A DNA stretch of 10,522 bases, from positions 1 to 10,522 of the forward strand of contig JADJQA010000072.1 of assembly GCA_016712985.1 (NCBI GenBank). The letters are read 5' to 3'. The translations under genes were made by a program, and so were the position numbers. Under the pieces are notes generated by a model. It searched no databases and had not been told where the DNA came from. It was given only the letters and a program-made list of their open reading frames with translations. How positions within the stretch are numbered: position 1 is the stretch's first letter; the number at the start of each line of letters is the position of its first letter. Positions 1 through 7,381 of this stretch are shown here, in pieces. The stretch is from Sulfuritalea sp. Lineage in GTDB: Bacteria; Pseudomonadota; Gammaproteobacteria; Burkholderiales; Rhodocyclaceae.

Positions 1-390
1 TCTGTTGCAGTCGTCCCGCCAGCGCCGACTTTCTGATTTTGCGAAACAGATTCAGGGATCCTCAATCAGGCCATGAAGCAGTCCAGGCCGTTTAGCCGCG
101 CCAGCCCATGACGCATTGGCGAAAGCATCATGCTCGCCTTTCAACCGATCGAACGTGCGCCAGTGCATCCCCTTGGGTTTGCCGCCTTCGGGGTTCGCTA
201 TCCCGGCTTGCCATCCAAGGCGCGCGCCGGATATCGGTGAAACGTTAGGCGACGCCTTCTTGCGATGTCAGCTGGCGATTCCGCGTGGGTCCCCAATGGA
301 ATATGCTGGTCCGACCTTCAACGCATCCGCGCGCTTTATGCGCAGTGCGGACATCTGGTAGATCCAATCTCGATCCGACCTGTCTTGCCC
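1..390. other. Gene-free stretch, probable 3' non-coding part of IS110-type element
   Basis: No reading frame here looks like a protein. It directly follows, on the minus strand, the end of the IS110-type transposase remnant, so it may be that element's downstream non-coding region. IS1111-type members are known to carry a long 3' region, and IS110 elements specify a bridge RNA in one non-coding end. An imperfect 19-nt palindrome at 49-67 (GATTCAGGGATCCTCAATC, two mismatched pairs around a central A) could lie near the element's end. No boundary or target duplication can be defined. The assignment rests on position only. Confidence 0.3.
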
Positions 391-830
391 TCATTTCATG
401 ATTGCCTGTGCAATCGGTGGAGGATCTCCTTTCGAAGTCGCTTGTCGTCGTGCGCCTACGCCGCAGGGTTTTCCACGGCGCCCCTGGCCGGAGGTCCCTC
501 TAGACCATGAGGCCAGGGGTGCGGTGGGAAACCTGTTCCTTCCGCTGCCCTCACGTAGCGGGCTTCGTACTCCTGTCGTGCCAGGAGTATCAAAAAGCGT
601 GCGGGCGTTCTTTTGGCGAGCGCTACCGCCGCGAAATTCTGGTTGCGGCGAGCCAGAAGGCTTTTAAGCCACGGATCCGCATCGGGTTTGCCCGGCGCCC
701 GCGGATCACCGCGCGGCCGCCATGGATGCGCAAGGTCTGAAGATAGGCGCCCCTCGCTTGCTGATCGCCAGTAGGTCGACTTTCTACCAGTCGAATGCGT
801 GGTGGGGAATGCGCTGGAAGAGTGGGGACG
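391..830 (-). pseudogene. IS110-family transposase, C-terminal remnant with frameshifts
   Basis: Joining three minus-strand frames gives a recognisable C-terminus of an IS110-family transposase, the group whose RuvC-like DEDD N-domain and C-terminal Transposase_20 domain work with a bridge RNA. Conserved pieces in order: HSTGRK (about 814-797), LLAISKRG (about 790-767), AYLQTLRIHGGRAVIR (about 765-718), PDADPWLKSLLARRNQN (about 695-645), AAVALA, then LARQEYEARYVRAA (about 590-549). The frame changes near 795, 766, 710 and 625. The change near 766 is explained by loss of one base after AAGCGAGGGG, between SKRG and an expected DAYL. A downstream frame ends at TGA 391-393 with a tail typical in length for the family; the frame carrying EYEARYVRAA stops at 456. 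The N-terminal two thirds is absent: homology ends near 830-845, where the 845-1373 repeat begins. Non-functional as read. Confidence 0.7.
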
Positions 831-844
831 AACACTGCCTTCAT

Positions 845-1158
845 GACAGGACGCAGGGCAAATCCTCAAAGGTGGCACAGATACTTGGGAAAGACGCCAT
901 TTCCGACCCGGCACCCCCTGCTACCTCCGGCCGCCGCCCCGGGCGGAAGAAAAACCGGGAAAGGGCTCCCGCAGCAGCAGCGCCGGGCAGGCAGGACGCG
1001 GGGCAGGGGACAGGGGAACGAGGCGCGGCACTGTCTTGCTACCGATCAGCGTTCGCGCCGGGCGACGGTAGCAAGAGTAGCAACAATAGCAACACCGTCT
1101 GATGTCGAAAATGCAGCGTCCAAGTTCACCCCGCTCAGTCAGCAGCGCCGGATTGCGC
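845..1158. repeat. Tandem duplication, copy 1 (DUF3987 3' end and downstream DNA)
   Basis: The segments 845-925 and 1035-1158 match copy 2 (1161-1240 and 1251-1373), the second block at roughly 90 percent by eye. On the minus strand, about 1158-1128 still reads NPALLTER followed by a stop, a relic of the last codons of the intact DUF3987 gene. Copy 1 holds about 100 extra bp (roughly 930-1034) that are G-rich and include another GGACGCGGGGCAG. It contains a shorter form of the inverted repeat (TCTTGCTACCG at 1034-1044, CGGTAGCAAGA at 1066-1076). Its outer end coincides with the truncated end of the IS110 remnant. Confidence 0.75.
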
Positions 1159-1160
1159 AG

Positions 1161-1373
1161 GACAGGACGCGGGGCAGATTCTCAAAGGTGGAACAGATTA
1201 TTGGGAACGAAGCCGTTTCCGCCCCAGCACCCCCTGCTACTCTCGCTATTCTTGCTACCGATCAGCGGTCACGCCGGGCGACGGTAGCAAGAATAGCAAC
1301 AATAGCAACACCGTCCGATGTCGAAACACAATGGTCCAAGTTCACTCCCGCTCAGTCAGCAGTGCCGGATTGA
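1161..1373. repeat. Tandem duplication, copy 2 (overlaps 3' end of DUF3987 gene)
   Basis: This copy covers the last ten codons of the intact DUF3987 gene (stop at 1342-1344) and about 180 bp downstream. Both copies begin with GACAGGACGC and share TCAAAGGTGG, the run GCACCCCCTGCTAC, the hairpin block and the gene-end block in the same order. Copy 2 appears to be the original because it joins an intact gene; copy 1 carries only the gene end. Confidence 0.75.
1236..1310. repeat. Inverted array of 9-bp TAGCAA units (candidate origin or regulatory site)
   Basis: On the plus strand 1284-1310 reads GTAGCAAGA, ATAGCAACA, ATAGCAACA: three 9-bp units in tandem. On the other side, 1236-1259 reads the same kind of unit in opposite orientation (minus strand GTAGCAAGA, ATAGCGAGA, GTAGCAG). 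Within this, 1245-1260 and 1282-1297 form a perfect 16-bp inverted repeat with a 21-nt spacer. No T-run follows on either strand, so it is not a standard intrinsic terminator. Direct and inverted units beside a primase/DUF3987 operon resemble iterons of a replication origin; that role is inferred. A 9-bp period also equals three codons, so relic repeat-peptide coding is an alternative. Confidence 0.5.
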
Positions 1374-2796
1374 TCACCACGATCCTCCGGCGCCCGCATT
1401 CCTCCAGCCAGGCCCGCCCCCGTTCGGCGAGGATGGCAAGCGCCGCGCGCAGGTCGCGGCTGTCCCGCACGCAATTCGGACCGTATTGGTAGATCCGCTT
1501 CGTCGGAACGGAATTCGTGCCGCTGGCCTGCGCTTCGCTGCGCAGCCAGGAATCGAGCCGGATCGCCGCCGCCAGCGAGGGCGGCGTGTCCAGATCGGCG
1601 AGCAGGCGCCTCGCCTCGTTCAAGTGCCAGCCCACGATACAGGCCGCGGCGCGCACTTCCTCGGACGCTATCGTACCGCTCGCGCCATGCTCCAAACCGT
1701 GGAGCAAGGCTGCAAGCCGCGCGACATTCTCCGCCGCCTTGGCCGCGACATCGCGCACGCCGCGAAATGCGCCTCGCGCACCCAGCTCGCGTTCGACCTC
1801 GTCATGAAAGCGTATCCACTCGGCACGTGCCTGCGGCGACAGATCCAGCACCGCCGGGGTGAGGCAGCCCTGCGCGTCGGTGGCGAGCGGTTGCGCGAGC
1901 AGCTCGCGAATGCGCGCCTGGAACAGCGCCACCTGCGGCATCGCCTCGGGCGCCGGGCGGTAGGCACGCGTTCCCTGCGTACTCTCGGGCCAGGCGATCA
2001 GGAAGCGCGCGATGAAGCCGGTACCGCGCGGCAGCGTCCCGCCACGCTCCAGAAATCCGCGCAATGCCTCGGGCTGCACCATCAGCCCGAAGGTCAGCCG
2101 CCGACCGCGCAACACGAATGAGGGCTTGGAGCGCCGGTCGATCGCCATATCACCGCCGTCCCACAGCACGTTGAGCAGCGCGAGGTTGCGCAAAATCGTG
2201 TCCTGGCCCATGCCGTGCGCACCGAACACCGCGCCGGCCTCGGCCGAGAGCACACCGCCGCTCGGCCAGCCGGTAGCCAGCGCATGGGCGAGGGCCTCCG
2301 GAGTCGCATCCGCATAGAGCAGTCGCGGGACGAGCGGCGGCAACGGCGCCTGGCCCGCCAACAGCTCAAGCTCGCTTTCCTCGCCCCCCGTGTCCTGCGC
2401 CCGGCGCCGCTTGTGCTTGATCGCATCAAGGATGCCGGCCTTCTTCGCGTCGAACACCGCCGTCGCCGCTTCGAGCTTCGCGATCTCGGGAGCCACCTCC
2501 TGCCGCCGCCCGGATTCCCAGTCGCGCAACGCCGGGCAGAAGATCGCATCGCAGGTGGTCTTGCGTTCCCCGGAGTCGGCCACCGCGAGCAGATAAAGGG
2601 AAATCGGACCGACGAGTTGATGGTCGCGGCGCACGTTGGCCAGACCCTGGGCCGCGAGCGAAAGCGCGGAAAGGGCCGAACAGGCCACCAGCGCCATCGG
2701 CGCCTGAACGAAGGCCTGCGCCTGCCGTACGGCCTCACGCAGGATGTGCGGCAGCGCCTCGTCGGGATAGGGCTGGGCGTCCAGCGGCTCGGTCAA
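1342..2796 (-). CDS. DUF3987 (YfjI-like) P-loop protein of an integrative element
   Basis: A 484-residue protein of the DUF3987 family, typified by YfjI of the E. coli CP4-57 prophage; members sit beside primases in integrative elements and are thought to act as helicase-like ATPases in element replication. Visible features: an N-terminal helical segment (15-50), the family's P-loop-like DSGERKTT at 74-81, a charged linker around 95-145, LLYADATPEAL at 159-169, an acidic Walker-B-like VLSAEAG at 182-188, the segment LTFGLMVQPEALRGFL near 234-249 and an arginine-rich RGTGFIAR at 257-264. The rest is helical and ends NPALLTERE. The start is the TTG at 2796-2794, which overlaps the upstream primase stop as TTGA. 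Upstream of it this frame no longer looks coding, and a GGAG lies about 9 nt before it. The frame is intact, unlike its neighbour. A biochemical activity has not been shown here; the family call is strong. Confidence 0.88.
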   Translation of the reverse strand: MTEPLDAQPYPDEALPHILREAVRQAQAFVQAPMALVACSALSALSLAAQGLANVRRDHQLVGPISLYLLAVADSGERKTTCDAIFCPALRDWESGRRQEVAPEIAKLEAATAVFDAKKAGILDAIKHKRRRAQDTGGEESELELLAGQAPLPPLVPRLLYADATPEALAHALATGWPSGGVLSAEAGAVFGAHGMGQDTILRNLALLNVLWDGGDMAIDRRSKPSFVLRGRRLTFGLMVQPEALRGFLERGGTLPRGTGFIARFLIAWPESTQGTRAYRPAPEAMPQVALFQARIRELLAQPLATDAQGCLTPAVLDLSPQARAEWIRFHDEVERELGARGAFRGVRDVAAKAAENVARLAALLHGLEHGASGTIASEEVRAAACIVGWHLNEARRLLADLDTPPSLAAAIRLDSWLRSEAQASGTNSVPTKRIYQYGPNCVRDSRDLRAALAILAERGRAWLEECGRRRIVVINPALLTERE

Positions 2797-3847
2797 CGGT
2801 TCCGGCTCCGGCCATTGCCTGCCTCTCGCCTGGCGACGCCCCCTGTACCCACATCGCCGCCAGCAGGCGCTTTGGCGGCGGCGATCGAATCGCGCACGGC
2901 CTCGGCGCCCCGGACCCGGTGCAGATCATTGAAGTCCGTGGCGCCGGCAGGACGATCCGCGCCAAACGCCGGGACGGCGACAAGGGCACTTGACCCCATG
3001 GCAGCCTCGGCATGGCGCGCATGGGCAAGACCCGGATTGCCCGCTGTGCCGACGTCGTCATCGGCGCAGACGATGAGCTGCACTGCGGATAGCTCGCCCT
3101 GATCGCCCCGGTGACGGGGCCGAGGTTACCGGCGTTGAAGGCAACGGCGACGGCGTACCCGGTCGCCGCGTGAATACTGGCGCCGGTGGCGTAGCCCTCG
3201 GCGATGCAGACCACCTTGCCGACGACGCCGATCAGGAAGTACAGGCCGGCGGCGCGCCCGCCCTTGAGGAATCGCTTCGTGCCGCTGGCGCCGATGAACT
3301 GCAGGCTGTGCAGTTCGCCGGCAGTGTCGCGGATCGGCACGACCAGCGCGCGCCTTTGAACATGCGCGCCGTGCGCGGCGACCCTTTACGCGCGGGTAGG
3401 GATGATCATCGCCCGCCGGTCGCGCCGTGCCAGAGGCGCGCGGCGACCGCACGGGCGGCGGCGTGCGCCTGACCGCTTCTCCGTCCGCCGGGCGCTGGCC
3501 GTCTTCGCCTTGGCGCGCAGCGTAGCGAGTTCCGCCGGCGTCAGCGCGCGCCCGATGTCGAAGCGCCAGGATTCCCAGCCCTTGCCGTCGCGCCAATTCT
3601 CCAGTCCGCCGGCCGGAATGCCGTCCGGGCGGAGCAGGTAGGCCGCATCGCCCTCGCCATTCTTGCCCGCGACATCGCAACGGTGAATGCTGCCATCGGC
3701 AATGATTAGCGTCTCGGGCGGAACGATGTCGCGCAGCGGCGAGCGCCGCCCGCGAAACCGGTCAATGACTTCGGCGGTCACCAGCGGGGCTGCCGGGCGC
3801 GGCCGACCGCGATTGCAGGCAGCCATCAGGCGTGCCTTCGCGCGCAT
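2793..3847 (-). pseudogene. Toprim-domain DNA primase, disrupted by several frameshifts
   Basis: Between the AlpA gene and the DUF3987 gene the minus strand encodes a phage/plasmid-type primase spread over several frames. Start ATG 3847 (MRAKARLMAACN) to about 3470 carries the N-terminal region with GEGDAAYLL and GLENWRDGKGWESWRFD. About 3470-3408 gives AAARAVAARLWHGA; 3410-3396 gives DDHPY; 3382-3092 gives VAAHG, then VVPIRDTAGELHSLQF and the Toprim glutamate region CIAEGYATGASIHAATGYAV; 3091-2793 gives LIVCADDD, the Toprim aspartates, then DFNDLH. At least four frame changes are needed. Those near 3383 (AAAGGG before TCGCC) and 3090 (CCGCAG before TGCAGC) are each explained by loss of a single base. 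The start overlaps the AlpA stop as TAATG and the stop overlaps the next start as TTGA, so the ancestral operon used translational coupling. As read, no full primase can be made; sequencing indels are an alternative cause. Confidence 0.8.
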
Positions 3848-4071
3848 TACGCCGACGGCCCACCGCCGGCTCGGGCGAGTTTCACCCGAGCGGCGATCCA
3901 CTCGCTCACGTCCGACTCGAGCCAGCCGACCGCACGCGGGCCAAGCGGGACGGGCTTCGGGAAAACGCCGTCCTTGATGTATTGATAGATCGTGCTGCGC
4001 GAAAGTCCTGTACGCGTCTGGACCTGCCTGCGTCGCAGGAATGCAGGCTCACGCTGGAGTGTTTGTGCCAT
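3847..4071 (-). CDS. AlpA-family helix-turn-helix regulator
   Basis: A 74-residue AlpA/MerR-like winged helix-turn-helix protein of the kind that controls excision or replication genes of prophages and genomic islands. The helix-turn-helix spans about residues 16-35 (TGLSRSTIYQYIKDG), followed by the wing with FPKPVPLG, VGWLESDVSEWI, all hallmark AlpA positions. The chosen start is the ATG at 4071-4069, because GAGGTG lies six bases upstream at 4083-4078 and family members begin just before the first conserved helix. An in-frame start at 4110 would add 13 residues and lacks a comparable site. Its TAA overlaps the primase ATG by one base (TAATG), making it the first gene of the operon. It is intact and probably binds DNA upstream of itself or near the element's integrase, which is not in this window. 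Confidence 0.9.
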   Translation of the reverse strand: MAQTLQREPAFLRRRQVQTRTGLSRSTIYQYIKDGVFPKPVPLGPRAVGWLESDVSEWIAARVKLARAGGGPSA

Positions 4072-4077
4072 GTTCGT

Positions 4078-4083
4078 CACCTC
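4078..4083 (-). promoter_or_regulatory. Ribosome binding site of AlpA gene
   Basis: GAGGTG on the minus strand, separated by ACGAAC from the ATG at 4071. It decides the start in favour of the internal methionine over the in-frame start at 4110. Confidence 0.65.
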
Positions 4084-4950
4084 GTGGCTGGTAGTGGAAG
4101 ACGGCGACATCCTTTCACGCTACGCGGCCCTTGTGGGTCCGAATCGGAGCCTCGATGAGGCCACGAAAACCCATTGACAACGGGAAGAATTTGGGCATCG
4201 AGAGTGACACGCCCGCGGCCATCGGCGGTGCAGAATTCCCGGTTATCCATGGGCCGACGCGTGCGGCCCCTGTCTGGCACGGGCGATGCGGGCGGTCGGT
4301 CACCGGGCGGGTCGAATCATTTGTCATTTGGCTCATCTGCCACCACCACATCTGCACGAAGAATGCAAGCCGATTTGTGGCTTTGCTGTGGCACCAATTC
4401 GGCCCCGCAACGCGAAACAAAGGGGCTGCGTGGCGCTGAATCCGTCGGCTGCCACAGTCCGGAGCGGATGCGGGCCACCGGATGCCGACCAGATGGCGCA
4501 CTCGTCAGGAGACGGAACTCAGTCAGCCAAGCCGCCCGCCCATGGCCGTCGTCTGCTGCACCTGCTGTGCCGTTTTTCGCGGGCTGTCCGGCTTCGCTGT
4601 TGCTGCCGCTCTGCGCTGCTGGCCCGTGTCGCGGTTCCTCCCCCGGGTGGTCCCGGGAAATCTCCGGGGCGCGTCGCTCGCCGCCCCGCGTTCCCCCGTG
4701 GCTCCTTCCGCCCGGCTGTTTCTCCCGTTCGCCTCGCCCTTGTTTTCGCGCCGTCGCGCGCCCGCCGGCCCCCTCTCCTGCACTGCCGCTGCACGGCGCG
4801 GTAGCTCCGTAGCCTGTGGTCTTTGTTTGGCCGCTCCGCCGTGCGCCCCGCCGCCGGCTGCAAGTCGAAGGCGGTGCTGTCGCAATCGGTCTTCGCCTAC
4901 ATTCGTAAGGGGTACAGCCCCGCTCCACTGCCCCAGCGGCGCCCTCTGTT
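4084..4950. other. No supportable gene; leader of the AlpA operon and low-complexity GC-rich DNA
   Basis: Open frames exist on both strands, but their products are rich in Arg, Pro, Ala and Gly, lack any motif I know and lack ribosome binding sites, as expected of chance frames in GC-rich DNA. The AlpA-proximal part should hold the operon promoter. I see no convincing -35/-10 pair on the minus strand. The stretch 4560-4860 is very C-rich on the plus strand. Confidence 0.4.
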
Positions 4951-5345
4951 TCAATCAGCAATGTCCTGCGCCAGGCGTGCCTCGCGTGACCTGCACGAGG
5001 CATCTTCCCGCCGACCTATCGCAGTGGCGCCAGCCAGTGCGATCCCCGCGGCAACGGCCATGCTGTCCGCGCCAAGCGGCAGGGCTCCTGCGCCAACCGC
5101 GTCGTCACTACCGCGGCGCGAGCCGGTAGTGACGACGCGTGGAAAGCCGCGCCAGCAGCGGTTCTTGACGCAATAATCCAAGTTACAGCCGCAACCGGCA
5201 AAAAGTGACGGTCAAAAACCGGCGCAATGACTACGGCGAAACCCAGCGCCGAACCCGCCGCCAGAGGTACGCCCGCTGGCGCATCCTGCGATCCGAGGTC
5301 ACGCTGGCGCAGACAATTCACGGTGGGTGAGACTATCCGGGGCAA
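4951..5345 (-). pseudogene. Possible decayed small hydrophobic protein gene
   Basis: Two minus-strand frames each give protein-like hydrophobic stretches. About 5270-5160 reads VPLAAGSALGFAVVIAPVF and LPVAAVTWIIAS, which could be membrane segments; about 5105-4951 in another frame reads GADSMAVAAGIALAGATAI and ends at a TGA (4951-4953) after LAQDIAD. A frame change near 5110, inside the strong hairpin at 5098-5139, would join them. I do not recognise the family and see no good start site. It may be a broken membrane protein gene of the element or only chance. Confidence 0.22.
5098..5139. repeat. Perfect 16-bp inverted repeat, 10-nt loop
   Basis: CGCGTCGTCACTACCG at 5098-5113 is exactly matched by its reverse complement at 5124-5139, with loop CGGCGCGAGC. 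No T-run follows on either side, so this is not a typical rho-independent terminator. An operator, a transfer or recombination site, or a structured RNA are all possible. Nothing in the neighbourhood favours one of these. Confidence 0.7.
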
Positions 5346-5353
5346 CAGTCAGT

Positions 5354-5479
5354 TCAGACCGCTTGCCAGGACCAAGGATCCGTCAATGCCGTCGATCCCG
5401 GGAAAGCATCGAACCTGCGGCGAGCGACAACCAACGCCGCTGCGCTCAACCCTGCGGCAACCGTTGAACCGTCCGACAT
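5354..5479 (-). CDS. Possible 41-residue membrane peptide with strong ribosome binding site
   Basis: The ATG at 5479 is preceded on the minus strand by GGGAGG (5494-5489) with a nine-base gap, the best ribosome binding site in the 4.1-6.8 kb stretch. The product has one hydrophobic segment near residues 7-19 (VAAGLSAAALVVA) followed by ARRR, a positive-inside pattern. The end may have been shifted by an indel: one frame over, the same DNA reads IDGIDGSLVLASGLN and then stops. It lies just upstream of the hydrophobic frames at 5345-4951 and could be the start of the same broken gene. Family not recognised. Confidence 0.3.
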   Translation of the reverse strand: MSDGSTVAAGLSAAALVVARRRFDAFPGSTALTDPWSWQAV

Positions 5480-5499
5480 GTTGATTTTCCTCCCGAGCA

Positions 5500-6856
5500 A
5501 GCGTGACCCTGCGTCACCGGGCAACTCACTCCCGGATACGTGTCGCTGACCGATCTCGCGGCTGCACCCAGACCGCGATTGGGCGGCATTTCGACACCGG
5601 TCGGCCGGCAAATGGACTGCCCATCGCCCGCACCTCGCCCGCACTCGCCCGCACATGGACTGCAGAAGGACAGTTCTCGAAGCATCGAGCAACCGGCGCA
5701 GCCTTTGGAGAACGAAGATAGCGATGCCTATCCACGCCGGCGCCGCGGCAGAATCATTCCAGGGACGTTCAAGGACGGCCAGGCGAATCGGCATGACGAC
5801 TTGGCCGCGCCGATCGCGTCTTTGGCCGCTGCCCTTTTTGTCGAATGAGTGGAACTTTCGTTCACGCGCGGCAGTCGGATCGGTCGATTGGCGATGCAAT
5901 GGCTTGCTGGAGCCAATGGCCTGCCGGCGCAATCTTGACCGAACCGAATATTTCGTTGGCTGAGTCAGCCCGTTCGATGCACGTTACGCATCGCCCTTCG
6001 CTCGCAAGAGCGCCCAAACCGGCCAGATCTCCTGAAAGCCGGTGGCCGCAAGGCCTGGAGGTACCTGTCAGCGGCACTTCAAGTCTGGACCAGCTTCACG
6101 CCATCCAGAGGTCGTCAGAACAAGAAGCATCATCCCTCGTGAGTCGCTGTCGTCAGACGTCAAGCGCTGCGGGATCCGCCACTGGTTGATCCTGAGCAGG
6201 ATCCAGATGTTCGATCCTTGCCGCGTCGCGGACCCCGTCGTGAGAACCTGAAGTCCGCGCGTCCCCACGCCGGGGTTCTCCGTAGTGAAGCCTCCCTGTC
6301 GAAAGCGGACGGCAGACGTGCGCGTCTGCACGCCTGTCCTCGCCTGTCCTGCCATGGAGTCCGAAGTCCGTTGTCCGGCCCGCCCTGGGCCCTACCCCCT
6401 CAAGCAGGGCAATGCTGCTTGACGCCTGATTCCCGTGAAGGATCACCCCCCGCGTCGGGGTCATGCAGTGAGGTGAGAAGACGCCCCGTCAGGTTCCGGG
6501 TCCGAACCTTCGATGTCTGTTGCTTGGAATTTCCTCCGGCGCAGGCATCGACGCCAAACCAAAAGCGCCGTGCAGCGCTGGCAAGTAGCACAACCCTTGC
6601 ACGAAACGGGAGTGGTGTCCCCCGTGTCCCTTGTGATTCCCGCCGTGCGAATGGCCGGCAGGATGGACAGAAACACTAAGCAGAACGGATCGACACCGAA
6701 TGAGCAGGACAGAACGCAGCGAGGCAAGAACCCGCGAGTTTCACGGCATCACCACGCTCAATTGCGAACCCCATTTTTCGTCGACAACAGCTTCGGCCCT
6801 ATTCTCGGTCCGCGACGCGGCGGAGTTCTCATGAGCGGACTTCTGAGCTGGCCTTG
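5500..6856. other. No recognised gene; flank left of the insertion sequence
   Basis: Short frames occur on both strands without recognisable motifs. Two plus-strand frames, 5540-5848 and 5845-6189, overlap as ATGA, but neither has a ribosome binding site or protein-like composition. The clearest structure is a run of inverted repeats between 6188 and 6460, listed separately. The stretch may be remnants of older mobile DNA. Confidence 0.4.
6188..6460. repeat. Cluster of short perfect inverted repeats
   Basis: Within 270 bp there are GATCCTG/CAGGATC (6188-6203), GAGAACC/GGTTCTC (6242-6248 and 6274-6280), GCAGACG/CGTCTGC (6312-6329, 4-nt loop), TCAAGCAG/CTGCTTGA (6400-6407 and 6415-6422, 7-nt loop) and CCCCG/CGGGG (6448-6460, 3-nt loop). 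No good coding frame overlaps them. They could be a structured RNA or the ends of decayed mobile elements. Confidence 0.45.
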
Positions 6857-6892
6857 GAAATTTCGGGTATCCGAATCTTGTGGTTGATTTTG
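6857..6892 (+). repeat. Left terminal inverted repeat of the insertion sequence
   Basis: Starts GAAATTTCGGGTATCCG and pairs with 9124-9159. After the 17 perfect bases the arms continue AATCTTGTGGTTGATTTT versus TATTTTGTGATTTATCCT. The outermost eight bases, GAAATTTC, are themselves a palindrome. Confidence 0.85.
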
Positions 6893-6894
6893 AC

Positions 6895-7346
6895 TTACGT
6901 TACCGGCAATGCTTTCTTCGGCTGCGCGACTTTAATTGCGCCCCGCAGCACAGCATCGACAACGGCCGAGCCTGATAGCCCGCTTTGCTCTTGGAGGGCG
7001 CGCATCATCACTTCCGCTTCTGGCCCAAGATGAATATCGTACCGAGGCCCAGCGTTCGCCCGGAACGCCTTGACGCGAGCCGCCGAATCCTTGTGAATGC
7101 GCGGGCGTCCCGCACGTTGCTTTTCTGACTTCCGCACTTGGTCGGTTGGCCGCCAGGGCAGTATGCCGTTGAGCGTTGCGCCGGTGCCTTCAAACCGAAC
7201 TGGTGCAGCCACGCGGCGATTTCGCTAGGCTTCGTCCTGTTCGCCCGCACGTGTCGATTTCCAGCACGACGCGCCTCGACAATAGCTGCTTGCGCTTGAG
7301 CTTTTCCTCGCTTCTGCCTTGCCGCTCGCTCGCTTTTCGTTTTCAT
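6895..7346 (-). pseudogene. IS passenger gene, ribbon-helix-helix-like DNA-binding protein, one frameshift
   Basis: Two overlapping minus-strand frames together read as one protein of about 150 residues. The first runs from ATG 7346 (MKTKSERAARQKRGKAQ, basic, then TKPSEIAAWLHQFG, to about 7194). The second is open from 7212 to TAA 6895-6897. The second part holds RAGRPRIHKDSAARVKAFRA, a pattern common at the N-side of small DNA-binding proteins. Then comes a likely ribbon-helix-helix: strand RYDIHL, helix EAEVMMRALQEQSG, helix SAVVDAVLRGAI (about 7044-6934). The frame changes by one base between about 7200 and 7130. Alternatives are two overlapping genes or a programmed shift; I see no classic slippery heptamer. 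It lies inside the inverted repeats and diverges from the transposase. A role as transposition regulator is inferred from the fold and location. I do not know a named family. Confidence 0.6.
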
Positions 7347-7381
7347 GATGACGTTCTCGCTGTTTCGTTGCCGGTTACGGA

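Noticed and set aside
1236..1310. CRISPR array
   Set aside because: Units are only 9 bp without spacers and are inverted; no cas genes.
1318..3102. Long plus-strand frames (1318-2121 and 2215-3102)
   Set aside because: They are antisense shadows of the DUF3987 and primase genes, Arg/Gln-rich without domains.
4523..5003. Minus-strand frames of 143 and 228 codons
   Set aside because: Low-complexity Arg/Gly/Ala products in very GC-rich DNA; overlapping frames on both strands are equally open.
5540..6189. Two plus-strand frames overlapping as ATGA (5540-5848, 5845-6189)
   Set aside because: The overlap resembles coupled genes, but there is no ribosome binding site, the first start is GTG, and the composition is Arg/Ser/Pro-rich with no motif.
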